A stretch of DNA of 64,000 nt from Litoditis marina (lineage: Eukaryota > Nematoda > Chromadorea > Rhabditida > Rhabditidae), in NCBI GenBank assembly GCA_964036275.1, contig OZ038433.1:41139336-41203335 (forward strand). The letters are read 5' to 3'. The position numbers and the translations under genes are program-made. Positions 1 through 11,952 of this stretch are shown here, piece after piece (position 1 is the stretch's first letter; the number at the start of each line of letters is the position of its first letter). A model generated the notes under the pieces. The model had not been told where the DNA came from, made no database searches, and saw only the letters and a list, made by a program, of their open reading frames with translations.

Positions 1-924
1 CGATTATCAGGACCAATCCCGGTGCATCGGACCTTTAAACTGCAATTGAAAAATGTATTGCAGTTTAAAGGACTGAAATGTTGGGATTGGACCACAGAAT
101 CATCCTTCCTTAACAATTTGGTTCATGAAAACTTCGGTTCAATAGTTCACCATGGTCCGTGGAACTGATTCAAGAAAATATTCACCTGATTGCGCGCCGC
201 GGGATAACATTTAGTTACAAAGTAGTTTATTGATCTCCGAAGTTATGTTTCGCATTGCAGATTTTATCTAGTGTGACCTAGATTACAGTTGTGTTCGTAG
301 CATTTCATTAAAAAAACTAGTTTAAAGTAGTTTGAACCCGTGGAAGGTTCCAACAAATCATTGTTTGCTGTTTGTTTCACCCATTCGATCGTGATACTTC
401 AGAACTATGAATCCTTCTTTCGAACCATCCTGTCTCTGGAGCCTAGCTACAGTGTCAATATTATTTTATCAGTTTTTTCCTCAATATTTTCCAAATGGTG
501 CTTTTGGATGGGACATGTGAGTTGAGATTAAATGTTCGGGTAACTTTGTAATTGGATTTGGTTGGTATCAGATCAACTTTTACGACAAATCTATACCCTG
601 TTTCAAACGAAGCTCAAGCTATACTCCGTCTCATCCGTCGACATCCTCTTACATTGAACAACATCCTAAAATTACTATTTCTAAATAACACATAGACTTT
701 TGTAAAAAATGTTTCTGGTAGTGTGTAGAAATGAGGGCAGAGAACAGAACACGGGAGTGTAGAGGCCGTTCAAAAAAGTGTTTACATGTCAACGTCTGCC
801 GTTAAGTTTTAGTTTTATACGGTAGAGTGTTACAATACAAGAAGGTGAAACGGACTATATATATATATGGTTCCAACTTTATGGAGAAGTAAAACGTGTG
901 AACGTATGTTCAACAAATTTGCAG
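1..924. other. Upstream part of the acyltransferase locus, no certain exon
   Basis: A 186-nt open stretch at 340-525 (FFRTILSLEPSY..., then a possible GTGAGT donor at 519) resembles the start of the acyltransferase-3 membrane domain and could be an exon of the downstream gene. I could not link it in phase. The rest shows no convincing coding sequence. Confidence 0.3.
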
Positions 925-3900
925 ACTTTTCGTGCTGATTGGATATTCATCTACCAAGTTTCTGAACGGCCCTGTCCTAAACGAGAATGATATAAAAACT
1001 ATCCAATTGAATATGATCAAGAAAGTGATCTTATTCTACTTGTGTACTATTATTGGGTGCCTATTTATATCCCAACCTATCGCTATGGACACTGACAATG
1101 TTGTGTCGAATGCCTGGCTAGCATTAACATTTTCCATCAAAATGAACAAAACTGGACTTGTATCGGAGGTAAGTAGTCAGTTTTGGAATAACATCTCGTT
1201 ATTGTCTCGTGTCTCCATAATCTCCGTATATTCCGTAGTCATCCCATTTTCCTCCCTCTAATAGATCCTTGTTTTAATCATTATGCGGCTCAGAATAAAT
1301 TATCTAATTACGGGCAAATTTCAACTACTAAAGATAACAGTAACGGAGCAAAAGTCTCCCTCCGCTGCCGCCTGCGCCTCCTTGAGCCACCCACTCTCTT
1401 ACTGGGCGGGTAAATGCTGAGCTTGTGATCTTTACTCCGTTTCACCAATCGATAACTTTCCACAGTAAGCCGTCTAACATTCAGGAGCCATTTTCTAACG
1501 CATATTTCAGTTGTTTGGTTCCAAACTTCTAGAGTTTGTGTTAGTAAAGGTACAGAAGACAATACCGAAACTTGAAGAAAATCTAAAAACTCGAAAATAC
1601 TAAACTGTGACTTGGAATTTCGGAAATATTACTGTGAAGAAGGTTATGAAGAAGGTGCGTGAAACGGACTATAGCCGATGTTTGACCGTGGTAAATATCA
1701 GTTTATACCAGGGAGAGAATGGGTTCTCTGATAGTATATTTGCTCATATGTGGTCAATTTGTCTATTGGCTCAGTTCTACATTATTATCCTGCTGCTATT
1801 CTACACAAAGAAACTTTTCCCGAGAGCAACTGAACGAAAATTGTCCTGGTTTCTAGGTTTGTGAACGTCTTGAATTCGTAAGTGAGCCAAACCACATAAT
1901 CCACTTTTTCTGAAGTTCACTTTCTCACAACCGAATTCATGTGCAGGATTGAATAGAACATTTATGCAACATATCAAAATTAGAGGAAAAATTATTTTCA
2001 TAGTCCAATTTCTTTTTCTCAGGGATCATCTCGCTCGTTTTCTATCTGATCACCGATAATCACTTTTCGGTATTCGCAAGATTGTGGCAGTTTATATTAG
2101 GTACATTCCGTATTTTTATGAAATAAGGTGTTGTTTATGTATTTAATGGTCATGGGACTGTATAAGATAATAAAAACTGAACTCACTATCTTATGTTGCA
2201 GTGTAGGGTACTGTCAGCGGAGTATATTGCAATCTCCCACTATGATCAGATTTTTCAATTTTACAAATACGAAAAACATGGAATACGTTCATTCAAGGTA
2301 TCACATTATGTTTTCAATGGTTTTCACAAACTGTGTATTTCTTGTAATTAGAACTGGTGGGACCTATTGAGAATTTGAGATAAGTTGATATTATGTGTTG
2401 ACTTTGCAGGAGGTTCAATTATTGTTAATAAGAAAATCACTAGAACTTTGTCAGACTACTCGCTTGAAACTACCTTCACGGTTGGTAAGGAGTCTCACGG
2501 TAAGTCCAAATGAAAGTTAGATTGATAGAGGGATACATTGGAAGCGGGCGATGGTACATCAAAGTGGGACAGTGGGACAATTAGAGAGTCAGACTCAACA
2601 TCGTTCAAGGGTTGTGGAACACTTGTGCAATATTAGCGGGGGAGTCATAGTCGGAAATGCCACAAACACGGGAGTCAAAAACGGACTGAAACAAAGCGAG
2701 TTAGAACTAGATTTACAGAGAAAAACCTGCGGCTCTATGACTGAAAATGTTCGTTGTGAAACTTAGTTTTAACTACAAAAACCATATAGAGAACAGTATT
2801 GAAAACAATGTGATATACTTCCAGAATCAAACTCCGTGAACAAGAACTCGGTCTTTGTTGGACGCTCGTTGTCAATATGGCTATTTTCATCAATGGCGAT
2901 TCTCCTTCTATCTCCACAATCTTTACCGATATTTCTGTTCCGGTAGGAAAATGCGTGATAACTATCGTGTCTTCGACTCAATATCAATAAAGTTACCGAT
3001 GGCTTTCTCTCTTCCTCTCTTTTTCTCTCTTTTATCCCATTCTCTCCCTCTTCTCACAGAATATGTTCGCCGATCAAAATAATTTTTCAGATTCGTAGTT
3101 ACGACTCTGACCGTTTCACTGATAACCGTAGTCGGCTGCCAACCGAAAGTTCTGTTTGACGACTTTTGGATTTCATCTTATTTAGCTGATATTTCGTATG
3201 CTACTTACCTATTTCACTGGCTCATCCGATGTTCTATTCAATATTTCTATCCTGGAAGTGAAATACGTAAGGATACTGCGAAACGATGATACTAATTGAT
3301 TCTCAGAAGACTCGTAAGGTTTCGTCCTGGTTGAAAATACACAAGCAGACATGGGAATGTTTCAATAATGAAAGTTCTGGTACAGCAGTGCATAATGAGT
3401 AGCAATGAGTGGTGTCCAAATTTTTTTCAATCACCTTCGTGGCTGGTAGTTTGTATCAAACAGAATTGAATCATGTTGCCCTGACCAGATAGTAGAATAG
3501 TAAACAGCTTCAGTGTGGGGCGAGCGATCGTTGATCATTCGCCACTCTGAAAAACCGTTGCCACTTAAAATACCGGACTCGCCAATTTTGCAACTTTAAA
3601 TTCCGGGGTCAGCCAGATGTCGCCTGTACTGTTTGAAATTGATAAGGAGATGCAGGCTAAATCGACACCAGCATTTAAGCTTGCATTTTCTCCGGTATTT
3701 TAAGTTGCAAGCGTTTTCACAGCAGTAGATGAGAGAGTGTGAAGAGGGAATATACGCAGATGAGCTAGCTGCTCGCCAAATTCCACCTACTACCACGTGT
3801 CCAAAGCGATTTGATGTCACTTAAAGAAACAGTTCAAAGGATTTAAGAATGGTCAGTTGTTGCAGCACTCCTATGGGGCCTGGTGCTAGCTTTCTTGGTC

Positions 3901-5843
3901 GGCGACATCGCCACCCGCTGTAGCGAGGCTCTGTCCAAGCGCCTTCCCGACAAAACAGTCATTCCGACTGCGATCACATTGTATCTTGCCTGCGTCATGT
4001 TCACGATCTCTATTGAACCGTTAGAAACAAGGAATTGGATCTATTTCGATAGCTTCACCAAGACCAATTTGACAACAGGTGACAATTCTGTTTTAACTCC
4101 TATACTAACTCTACATTGTACGTTTCTAGTCAAACTGAAGCACAAACAGTAAATAAACTAGAGATAACAGTTAGTGGTGAATAACATCCGTCACCGTCTC
4201 AGCTATTAGCATTGGCTGCCTAATGTTTGGGATTGGTTTAAAGTCGAACGAGACAGTTTTACTGTTTCTGTACTTCTTTTTACGTAATTCAGTCGACGAA
4301 TATTTTTTGTTTCGTCATTCTTCGAACTGTTTGTCGTAACCTAATACAGCCTTATTTTTCACTCAACTTCTGACTTATCATGCCGCTGTAACAAAAGTTC
4401 TATTCAGATCAGGTTATTCAACTCAACAATTTTTGGGTCCTGAATGAACTGAGTAGTCTCAATCTCCAACAATGTACATATCGGAATCGAGACAGTATTT
4501 GGGGCTGGTGTGATTTTCAGGTATATCACGATGAATACCCCGTATTTATTTTTCTATAGATTCATTTGAATTTTTTGCCACACCACTGAATCACTGCACA
4601 AACTTGCCAAAAACCTGAAAAATTTTAGTTTCTCTCATACACATGATCACGACGAATTGAGAGCTGTTTATGATCGATTCCAGCATTTGGCAGAATCTGG
4701 CAATTTGAGTATCATGCTTCTTGGAGATAGCTATGTTCCGAACAACGCTCTGCCGATATATCGGCATTGCAAACAGAAGGCGAACCGCTTCACGATGTTC
4801 ACTGCTTTCGGCCAGTTTATTTCATTGAGAAACATCCTAGTCTGTGTGAGCCAAATCTCTTTTTTGTTTCGAAACTCGATTTTGGGTGCGGAGGTGATAT
4901 ATTTTTCCAATGTTTTCCTTTACAGGCTGCGACGTTTTCGCTGAGGCTGCCTGGCCCGGAAGCAAGCATTGTGATTTCGCGAATGCCGTGCAACGAGAGC
5001 AGCCAGATGTTTTATTCTTGTTAATGAGGTTTGTGAAAACTGTTCACATTAGTCTAAAGAAATGCCCCTACCATTGTCACCTGCACCTGGTCGTCATTAG
5101 TTTCTATGCTTGCTCGTGCACTCCACGTAATTGCAATAAATAACAACTCAATGTTGATTAGGTAAATAAAAAGAATTGGGAAAGAATTTTAGGCACATGA
5201 CGCTTTTCGCGGAGCCAAAATCTCCGAAAGAAGCTCAACGGATACTGAGGAGAGCAATGGAACAACTGAAGACCTACGAAAGGAATACAAAACAAAAAGT
5301 CTACATTCTTCTACCACTGCGGCGGTTTAAAACCAACAGTGTCCCTGTAATAAATGAAGCGTTGAAAAGTGGCGTTACCATACCACCCGTGAGTTTTTTT
5401 CGATTAAACAGTTTTACGGATCCATTCGTGAAACATGCCATTTTTGTAGGATTTGTTCCATGAAAGGTTGGCTACCACGATGCATGTGGCTGTTTTTGAC
5501 GGTGTTCGCGATCAAACTACGATTGTATTCAGATCAGACTTCAAAACAGATACATTCGTTCTTCAACTCACGAAGTAAACAGTGCAAAACAGTTACTCAT
5601 ATCTTGCAGGACCAGCCGCCATATTTGTCAGATCAGAACGCTCGACAGAGAATGTCCAAACTCTTGGAGAAGTGTGAAAAATGTGTTCCAATCGACTACG
5701 AGCCCTACCTCTCGAACAACGGAAGTCTCTCTTTCGCGGATCCACAGAACGGGCTGACCTACTTCTCAAATGGTCTGCATTTGACTCCATACGCCATCGA
5801 CAAAATAGCCCCAATTTACGAAAAAATATGTCGTGGCTTGTGA
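925..5843 (+). CDS. Acyltransferase-3 / SGNH membrane protein (nematode oac-like)
   Basis: Predicted multi-pass membrane O-acyltransferase fused to a C-terminal SGNH-hydrolase-like domain. Readable exons: 925-1168 (GYSSTKFLNGP then membrane segments); about 1690-1856 (FAHMWSICLLAQFY, the family's H-x-WSL-x-QFY region); 2023-2100 (FARLWQFILG); 2825-2942; 3091-3266 (YLADISYATYLFHW, a hallmark of the family); 3866-4078; about 4630-4790 (LLGDSYVPNNA, SGNH block I); about 4928-5030 (PDVLFLLMR); 5193-5388; 5610-5843 (NGLHLTPYAIDKIAP, the C-terminal catalytic Asp/His block is diverged but HLTP is kept). Stop TGA is at 5841. A further exon near 5451-5570 (DLFHERL...) is possible. The N-terminal domain and start codon are not seen, so the gene probably begins before position 1. 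Several junctions between 1168 and 3091 and around 4078-4630 do not close in phase, so either exons are missing from my model or the gene is decaying. Family assignment is firm; the substrate is unknown. Confidence 0.83.
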
Positions 5844-5907
5844 AAAAAACTCTTATTATTGTTACAGGCGAGAGAAATATTCAAACTACGAGGTGATCCA
5901 TACACTC

Positions 5908-5937
5908 TCAGAGAGAGAGCGAGAGAGAGAGAGAAAA

Positions 5938-5980
<43 letters not shown>

Positions 5981-6001
5981 AAGAGAGAGAGAGAGAGAGA
6001 G

Positions 6002-6082
<81 letters not shown>
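5908..6082. repeat. (GA)n microsatellite
   Basis: About 175 bp of nearly uninterrupted GA/GAGA just downstream of the acyltransferase stop codon. It opens reading frames on both strands (RERERE / LSLSLS), which are artefacts. Confidence 0.97.
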
Positions 6083-6084
<2 letters not shown>

Positions 6085-6341
6085 GTTGGTGTCAATGTAA
6101 ACAACTGTCACAATTGTAAGTTGAAGGTATAATATATAAAGTTTTGTCAAATGTGAAGTGCACGTAATGTTGAATTGTTGCTAAACCCGTTCAAAAGTAT
6201 GACAAACATTTGATTACCTGCGAGTGTTCGGGAGTATCAGGTTTTGGGTACACAAACAACTCATACGAATTGAAAAACTAGAATTGAAGTACATAGAGTG
6301 ATTTCAAAATCGCCAAAAACCTCGCATGGTCTGTGAAAAGT

Positions 6342-9300
6342 TTATTTCAGACAGCGCTTGAGAAACTGTTTCACTTCGTTTTCGTATCCTTTGGGGTCTT
6401 TCAGCAAATGCTGCACGTGCGGGGACGACTCGTAACTGAAATGCCAATTATGAAAACAATTCTCATTCTCTCGATTCTCGGTTTATTTTTATGGACTTTT
6501 TTGAAAACTCTCTAAGGACTAATGTGTCGTATTCATGAGAAGATGAGTAAACTAATAAACAAATATATCAGTGTTCCAAGACGAAAAAATATTCAGTTTT
6601 ATACCAATATTCAGTTTTCACTATCCTTCTCTAGGATCCCTCGGGTATTATGCCCAATTCCCCCCCCCCCCCCATTTACCATAACTCCCCTCTCTATAGG
6701 GAATAGTATTGGGAGGGAGAGGGGTGATAGTACTATGGGGGGACTAAAGGTGGGAGGGGGGCAATTGTACAATGGTACCGATCTCTCTTTTTTTAAAATT
6801 GATTTCTATAGTTAAGACGAACCCTACCTATGCACCGATACATCCTTCTTTTTCATTGCCTGTGTTAGTGCGAACTTCTCCACCCATTCCGCACCGATCA
6901 CGGCGTCATCCTGCGACAAAAATACATCGTTTGGGATGAAACTATGTATAGTGGGTGCCAATATTGAAAATTCCTGTCTCTCGCCGGAATTGAACCTGCG
7001 AGCAGGAAATTTGTAGCAGGGCGAGACAGACACTGTGAAATTAGAGAACATAACCAGCAAGCTTCGGAATCAAAGACATGCGTGCGTACACAGGGGAAAG
7101 TGATAGTTACAGTACCCTCCCGCCTTTCCGTTGGCAACGACTGTATCGTAGCAATGTATCGCTGAGTTCGTACGCTGGAGTATCTCGATACCTCAGACAC
7201 ATCCTACGTCTCTCAGTTTGCGCACTATTTCGATCAACTTCTACCCGACGCGCTCTAGAGGAAATGTTTGAGAAGATGCAGGTTCGGACCTAACAATCAG
7301 AGCATTTACGATTACGGCCACTGGAGAAACGATTCGGAATTCGGTGAACCTTTGGGAAAACGAGTTAAATTTGAACTGAATTGAAAATGTTTCGTGAAGT
7401 GGGTGTGATATAACACGGAAATTCGTTGTTCATGTCACCAGCAAACAAACAACAATGACGTGTTCATGTGAAGAAAAACCTTCGAGTAGATGTAGAGCTG
7501 GTTTCGAGGTAGATTGATCCTGTCTTTCATGTAGAAGTACAGCACGCAGTTCGCCAATTGAGCAGGATTGATCTTCAGAAGAATGGATGACTGAAATTGA
7601 AACATAGCTCCAAGTTGGAAGAATAAAATGAAGAAATTCGTCCGCGCCGAAAGTTTTAGACTTATGCTGGCATGACCCGTCACCTTTTATTCAATCTACG
7701 TCTCTCGCGTTGCCTACTATTTCGCGTTGCGAAATTTCGAGTTTTTGAGTTCTGGGAAATTTCGAGTCCAATTTTCGAGATTTCGCGTTCAAAATTTCGA
7801 ATTTTCGAGTTTTCGAGTGTTCGAGTTTGGCGAAAAATCGAGTTTTCGAGTTTTGGAAAATTTCGAGTTTTCGAGTTTTGGAAAATTTCGAGTTTTCGAG
7901 TTGTGAGAAATCTCGAGTTTCCGAGTTTACTCGAAAATTTTCGAGTTTTTTTTCGAGTCGAGTCGGGTTTTGAGTTCGGGTAGCGACTTCACCAACCCTA
8001 GTAGATTAGAATAAATAAACCAGGATATAGCTGCACACATGACCACGACTTTGAAGGAATACATCAAAATAGTGACATTTCAACGTTTTCGAAGACTGTG
8101 GTCATTGAAAGAGATTTTCAAGTGTAACAGAGTAACAACACATTACGTTTAACTAGTAAATAGTCCAGATCGGATAGAACTTTTCGATCACCGTTTTCAA
8201 CGGTGCCAGATCACGTAGGCGGTGGAAAGGAACATCTTAATGGAACATTCTTAACCGCTGTTCCGTAGGCACTTTACTGGCAGTATGGCTGGCGGTATGG
8301 CTGTTTTACGAATTCACTGTAAAAATCTACTTCTCTAACCCTAACTCGTTAGTGTAGTAGTAGTAGCACACAGAAACAAAACAAACAACTGGCAGTTTTG
8401 TGCTGACCTCAATGGTTTTCCGAATCGAGTAGGGAAGATAGGGTAATTTACTGGCGGTATGGCTAAAAGGAGGAATGGTAACCGCCATTCCGTAGGCTCG
8501 GTTGGACAGCGTGAGATGACACGGACAACTGGAAAAAGAGGAAGTATCGTAGTTACCGAACCATATCTTCTCTCATATGTATTTCTCAAATGGAACCTTC
8601 GGAAACAGTTGAATCAAATAAAATTCATTCGTGAAAGATTAGTACTTCTGAAGACTAGTAGTAATACGTCAGGCTTCTAAAAATTGAACTTTTTCAATTA
8701 CAGACTGAGTCGCTATGGGATACTTCAAATTGTGTTCGATAGGGCCCGTTTCTCTGCTTTCTTAGAATCTCACTTTCTTACAAAAAATCTTACTTTCTTA
8801 CAAAAAAGTCTGACTTACTTACAATTAATCTGACTTTCTCAGAATCACTCTTACTTTCTCAAATGAAACTCACTTTCCGACCAAAAATCTTACCCAAAAT
8901 GTGAAAACGTGACCCTCGGGGTGAAATTTTTATTCTTTCCCCATTCAACAGAACTTCGTTTTTATGAGATTCGCCAGTGAGCAGTAAATTAGCCAAAACT
9001 TCCAAAGTTGAAGCCATACAAAGTCTTATATTTCTCCATTTGACACCAAAAAGTTCGAACTTTCTCATGTGATAAATGATCAAGAAAAGACGGTAAACTC
9101 TGTTCCACCATTTGATGCAGTAATCCGTCAAGTATTCAGGAAGTCTTTTTAACAAGCGGTTCGTAATTTTGCTTTCAAACTTACAGAGTTTGTAGTAGTG
9201 AAGGTGCAGAAGACACTGTTGTTTTTATCACTATTTGCTGATACAAAAGTAAATAAAACCGGAGACAACTCAATTTCTCCACTCCCAAAAAACATTTTAG

Positions 9301-10568
9301 TTCAAAGGAGAATGTAAAATGAGAAAAAAGAGTTTAGGAACTGAAAATTGGAAAAATTGAGCCTCTTCGAGAAGGTAAGATATTTTTGTGAACGCATGAA
9401 TTTTCATGAGAAAGTAAGATTTTTCGTTTAGAAAATGAGATTTTTGTGAGAAAGTGAGATGTTTCGTGAGAAAGTAAGACTAATTGTAAGAAAGTCAGAT
9501 TTTTTGTGAGAAAGTAAGATTGTTGGTAAGCAGAGAAACGGCACCAGATACTAAAAAGCTACCTGTCAAACACGATTCCTTTGATTTTCTTGCTGATGTT
9601 CAGGTTTCTGTGAATGGCGAACCGATAGAGCTTGCAGAGAGATAGAAATCCATTCATGGAGACACAGTGGATGATGAACGGTCTGTAACATGTAGGATTT
9701 CATTTAGTATTGCAAAAAAATAGTTCCAAGACAAAACTTTGTTATACTATGCAGAGTTCTGCAGTGAATGTCAAACTTTCAGTCAATTGATATCAAATGA
9801 AGAACAAATTTAACATAATAGTTTGTCGGTTGTTGTGCTAAAGTTATGCTGCGTCAAGTAATGCCGATTTTTGTTCTGGAAGGCTTTTGTCTGTTACAGC
9901 CCTAATTGTTGAGTTCACCATTTGAGTGCTTACGGTAGGAGTTCACTAAACGTTCTCTACTCATAGAAACTTATTGTTTGTTGGTATGCTTGGTTTGTAT
10001 CCGTTTCAAAGCTGAAACAGAAAACTGTGAATTCTCACGTTGTAAGGTTACATGCTGCACTGGAGCCCGTTTTGTTTTTCCCCCCACAAGTATTACGAAC
10101 CACATTGAACATCTACGTTTGGCTGTGTCTCACAAAGAGAATCCACCCAAAACCACCTACGAAAAATACTGCAACTGCGATATTTGATTGAGCAATTGTG
10201 AGCATTCAAAACAACCACATTTTTTCTAAACTTCTTATTTTAATAACTTTAGAATAGACAAATATGAAACTACCTCTCACGATGGAGTTCATTTGTGAAA
10301 ATAGGTTCGAATACGCTTCCTCTGTTGGGGCAGGGAACACCATCTGTCCAGTTTTGACCAGTGTATGATATAGATGGGTATCTGGAGTGAAAATAAAGTT
10401 ACAGAAAATTCAGTAGGTTGCGTTTGTGCATTTTTAGTGTGAAAAAAACAAAAAAACTGTACCCGAGCTTGTCGTAAACGTTGGCGTATTTCTGAATCTG
10501 CTTCTGTTTTGCTCCACCAAAGCCGAGAATCAAAGTGCACGGTTTCGAGGGATCTTTTTTCAATTCAG
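6342..10568 (-). CDS. TMEM53 / DUF829 family protein
   Basis: Alpha/beta-hydrolase-like protein of the TMEM53 (DUF829) family, which in animals sits at the ER/nuclear envelope. Exons on the minus strand: 10568-10463 (TLILGFGGAKQKQIQKYA, the family's strand-1 signature), 10381-10274 (YPSISYTG), 9682-9563 (FIIHCVSMNG, nucleophile-elbow region, and IKGIVFD), 7590-7480 (NQLYIYSK), 6910-6828 (DDAVIGAEWVEKF), 6435-6342 (SSPHVQHLLKDPKGYENEV, stop TAA). Phases join between the first three exons and between the last three. At least one exon between 9563 and 7590 is missing from the model; the stretch 8239-8165 (LAPLKTVIEKFYPIWTIY) looks like protein of this gene, but neither its acceptor nor its phase closes. 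The 5' end is also unresolved: an open frame at 11041-10793 ending in a GTGAGT donor lies upstream but is out of phase with 10568. The last codons overlap an AATAAA. Two repeats (6953-7170, 8743-9547) sit in its introns. Confidence 0.82.
6645..6780. repeat. Poly-C/poly-G interspersed repeat, copy 1
   Basis: Contains a run of 13 C, then GGGAATAGTATTGGGAGGG and a GGGGGG-rich 3' half. It shares words with 13335-13700 (CCATTTAC, ATAGGGAATNGTATTGGGAGGG, GTGATAGTACTA, CAATTGTACAAT), so the two are copies of one family. Confidence 0.8.
6953..7170 (-). mobile_element. tRNA-related SINE-like repeat, copy 1 (degenerate)
   Basis: Closely matches 13058-13250 along about 190 bp (GTGCCAA..., CCGGAA, CCTGCGAGCA, GTACACAG, AGTACCCTCCCGCCTT). 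Read on the minus strand it holds a pol III B-box-like GGTTCAATTCCGG. The tRNA 5' half is damaged here. It lies in an intron of the TMEM53-like gene. Confidence 0.6.
7735..8001. repeat. Word array (TTTCGAGTTTTCGAG)n, copy 1
   Basis: About 250 bp built from permuted short words TTTCGAG, TTCGAGTTT and TTGGAAAA, ending in ACCAACCCTAG. The same words and the same end recur at 24172-24614 and 36738-36927. Long open frames across it ([10 protein letters not shown]) come from the repeat. Confidence 0.85.
8743..9547. mobile_element. Non-autonomous DNA element with word-array arms
   Basis: About 800 bp bounded by inverted ends: left GGGCCCGTTTCTCTGCTTTC, right GTAAGCAGAGAAACGGCACC. Both arms are degenerate arrays of TTACTTTCTTACAAAAAATC-type words (left) and their reverse complement GAGAAAGTAAGATTTTTTGTG (right). 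The centre (about 8890-9300) is unique and shows no transposase. It lies about 15 bp from the splice donor at 9562 of the TMEM53-like gene. Confidence 0.75.
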
Positions 10569-10569
10569 C

Positions 10570-11952
10570 TGGAAACATGGAAAACTAATTTTTATGGTGA
10601 ACGGTACATGACATATTAGACATGTACTTCAGATCCGTATGCAGCATGTAGAAGTATCCCGAAGACGAATAATTCGCTGTGTATTAATTTGAACAGGTGT
10701 TGAAGAACAGTGTGGAGACTCGGAAAAAAGAAATATATATTGAGAGAGAGAGAGAGAGCGAGACGGAGGAGAAATGATACATCAAAGATCACTCACAGGT
10801 TGAAGAATGGTTGATCAGTTGTGGGGGCTGAGTGGAGCAAAGTCTCTTCGAGACAGTCAGTAGTGAGTTGCGGATCATGCCGCTCGCAATCGAGAGTCAG
10901 TAAAAATGAACAATTCAACATCTCCGCAGAAAAACGGCACAGTTGACAGGAATTTACCACGTTCACGTGTACAAAACGGGAGGACTGATCACCGAAACCG
11001 AACCTAACTTGCACCCCATGTGGTTGCAATTTTTCCAACATTGAACTGAGAGCCCGAATTGAATACAGTTATGTTGTGACTTTTGGCAACTAGAAGAAGA
11101 CTACTTAATACATCTTACTTCTCGTAGTTGATTTAACGTTGTCTTTAAGGTATGTGTGAGCCACAGAACCACAGTTCGAATCAAACGTGTGGTACAGTAG
11201 CTGTTCTAATGGAATATCGTTCTCTCAACATTTTAGGATCTACAAAACTTGCGGCTAGGACGAATATCTAGCCATGTAAACGGGAACACCTTCGTTTTCA
11301 AGTTCTCATGGAAATTTCTCATGATCGCGTGTATGAAGCAGTCCACGTGAAATAAGAAACTGAGTTGGTGCTCATTTCATCTAGTTTCATCGTGGCGATC
11401 GGCTTTTCTACTCGCAGCAACCATGTCCTCCAGTGAGGAGCCCAAGGTATCAATACGAAATCACCACATCTTTGTTTTAGCTCAATCATGCAAGAGGCCA
11501 TAATTCACGAAATTAGAGCGGAAAACGCTGGGACATCCAGATAAGATCCGTTCTGCTCTCAGTCGTATTTAATTAAATCGAAAACTGTGATAGGCATGCG
11601 GATTACACTATGAATTCAGGCAATGCTATTCCCATGCTCCTTGTCACTGGTCTCCAATCCATTACAGTACGCGTTAAAGTGATTAGCCGGATGTTTATCT
11701 AAAGATTACACAGCCTTTTAGAAACTATTTCTATTTCCGATATATTGCAGTGGTGAAAGTAAACTGTGATGTTGTTTCCTTCCACCCATCCAAAAACATT
11801 TACCGGGATTTTGTATCGTTTTCAACGAAGAACAAAGAATAATGATGAATATTGTAAATACCTGGCATAATATAAACTTGAAGTTGTTAAGTATTTTTCA
11901 GAAAGAGAAAAGTCAGATCCAGTCTGCCCACAGTAGATCGCAGAGTAAAACG
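10570..11952. other. Intergenic / unresolved 5' region
   Basis: Contains a short GA run (10742-10765) and an open minus-strand frame at 11041-10793 with a good GTGAGT donor, a possible first exon of the TMEM53-like gene that does not join in phase. Nothing else between 11050 and 11950 looks coding. Confidence 0.5.

Noticed and set aside
2551..2766. 71-residue open frame within the acyltransferase locus
   Set aside because: Composition and position fit an intron; no link in phase to the flanking exons and no membrane character.
5859..6150. Open frames of Arg-Glu or Leu-Ser repeats on both strands
   Set aside because: They are translations of a (GA)n microsatellite.
8859..9155. 98-residue minus-strand open frame
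   Set aside because: Lies inside the TIR-bounded element 8743-9547 and shows no known transposase motif.
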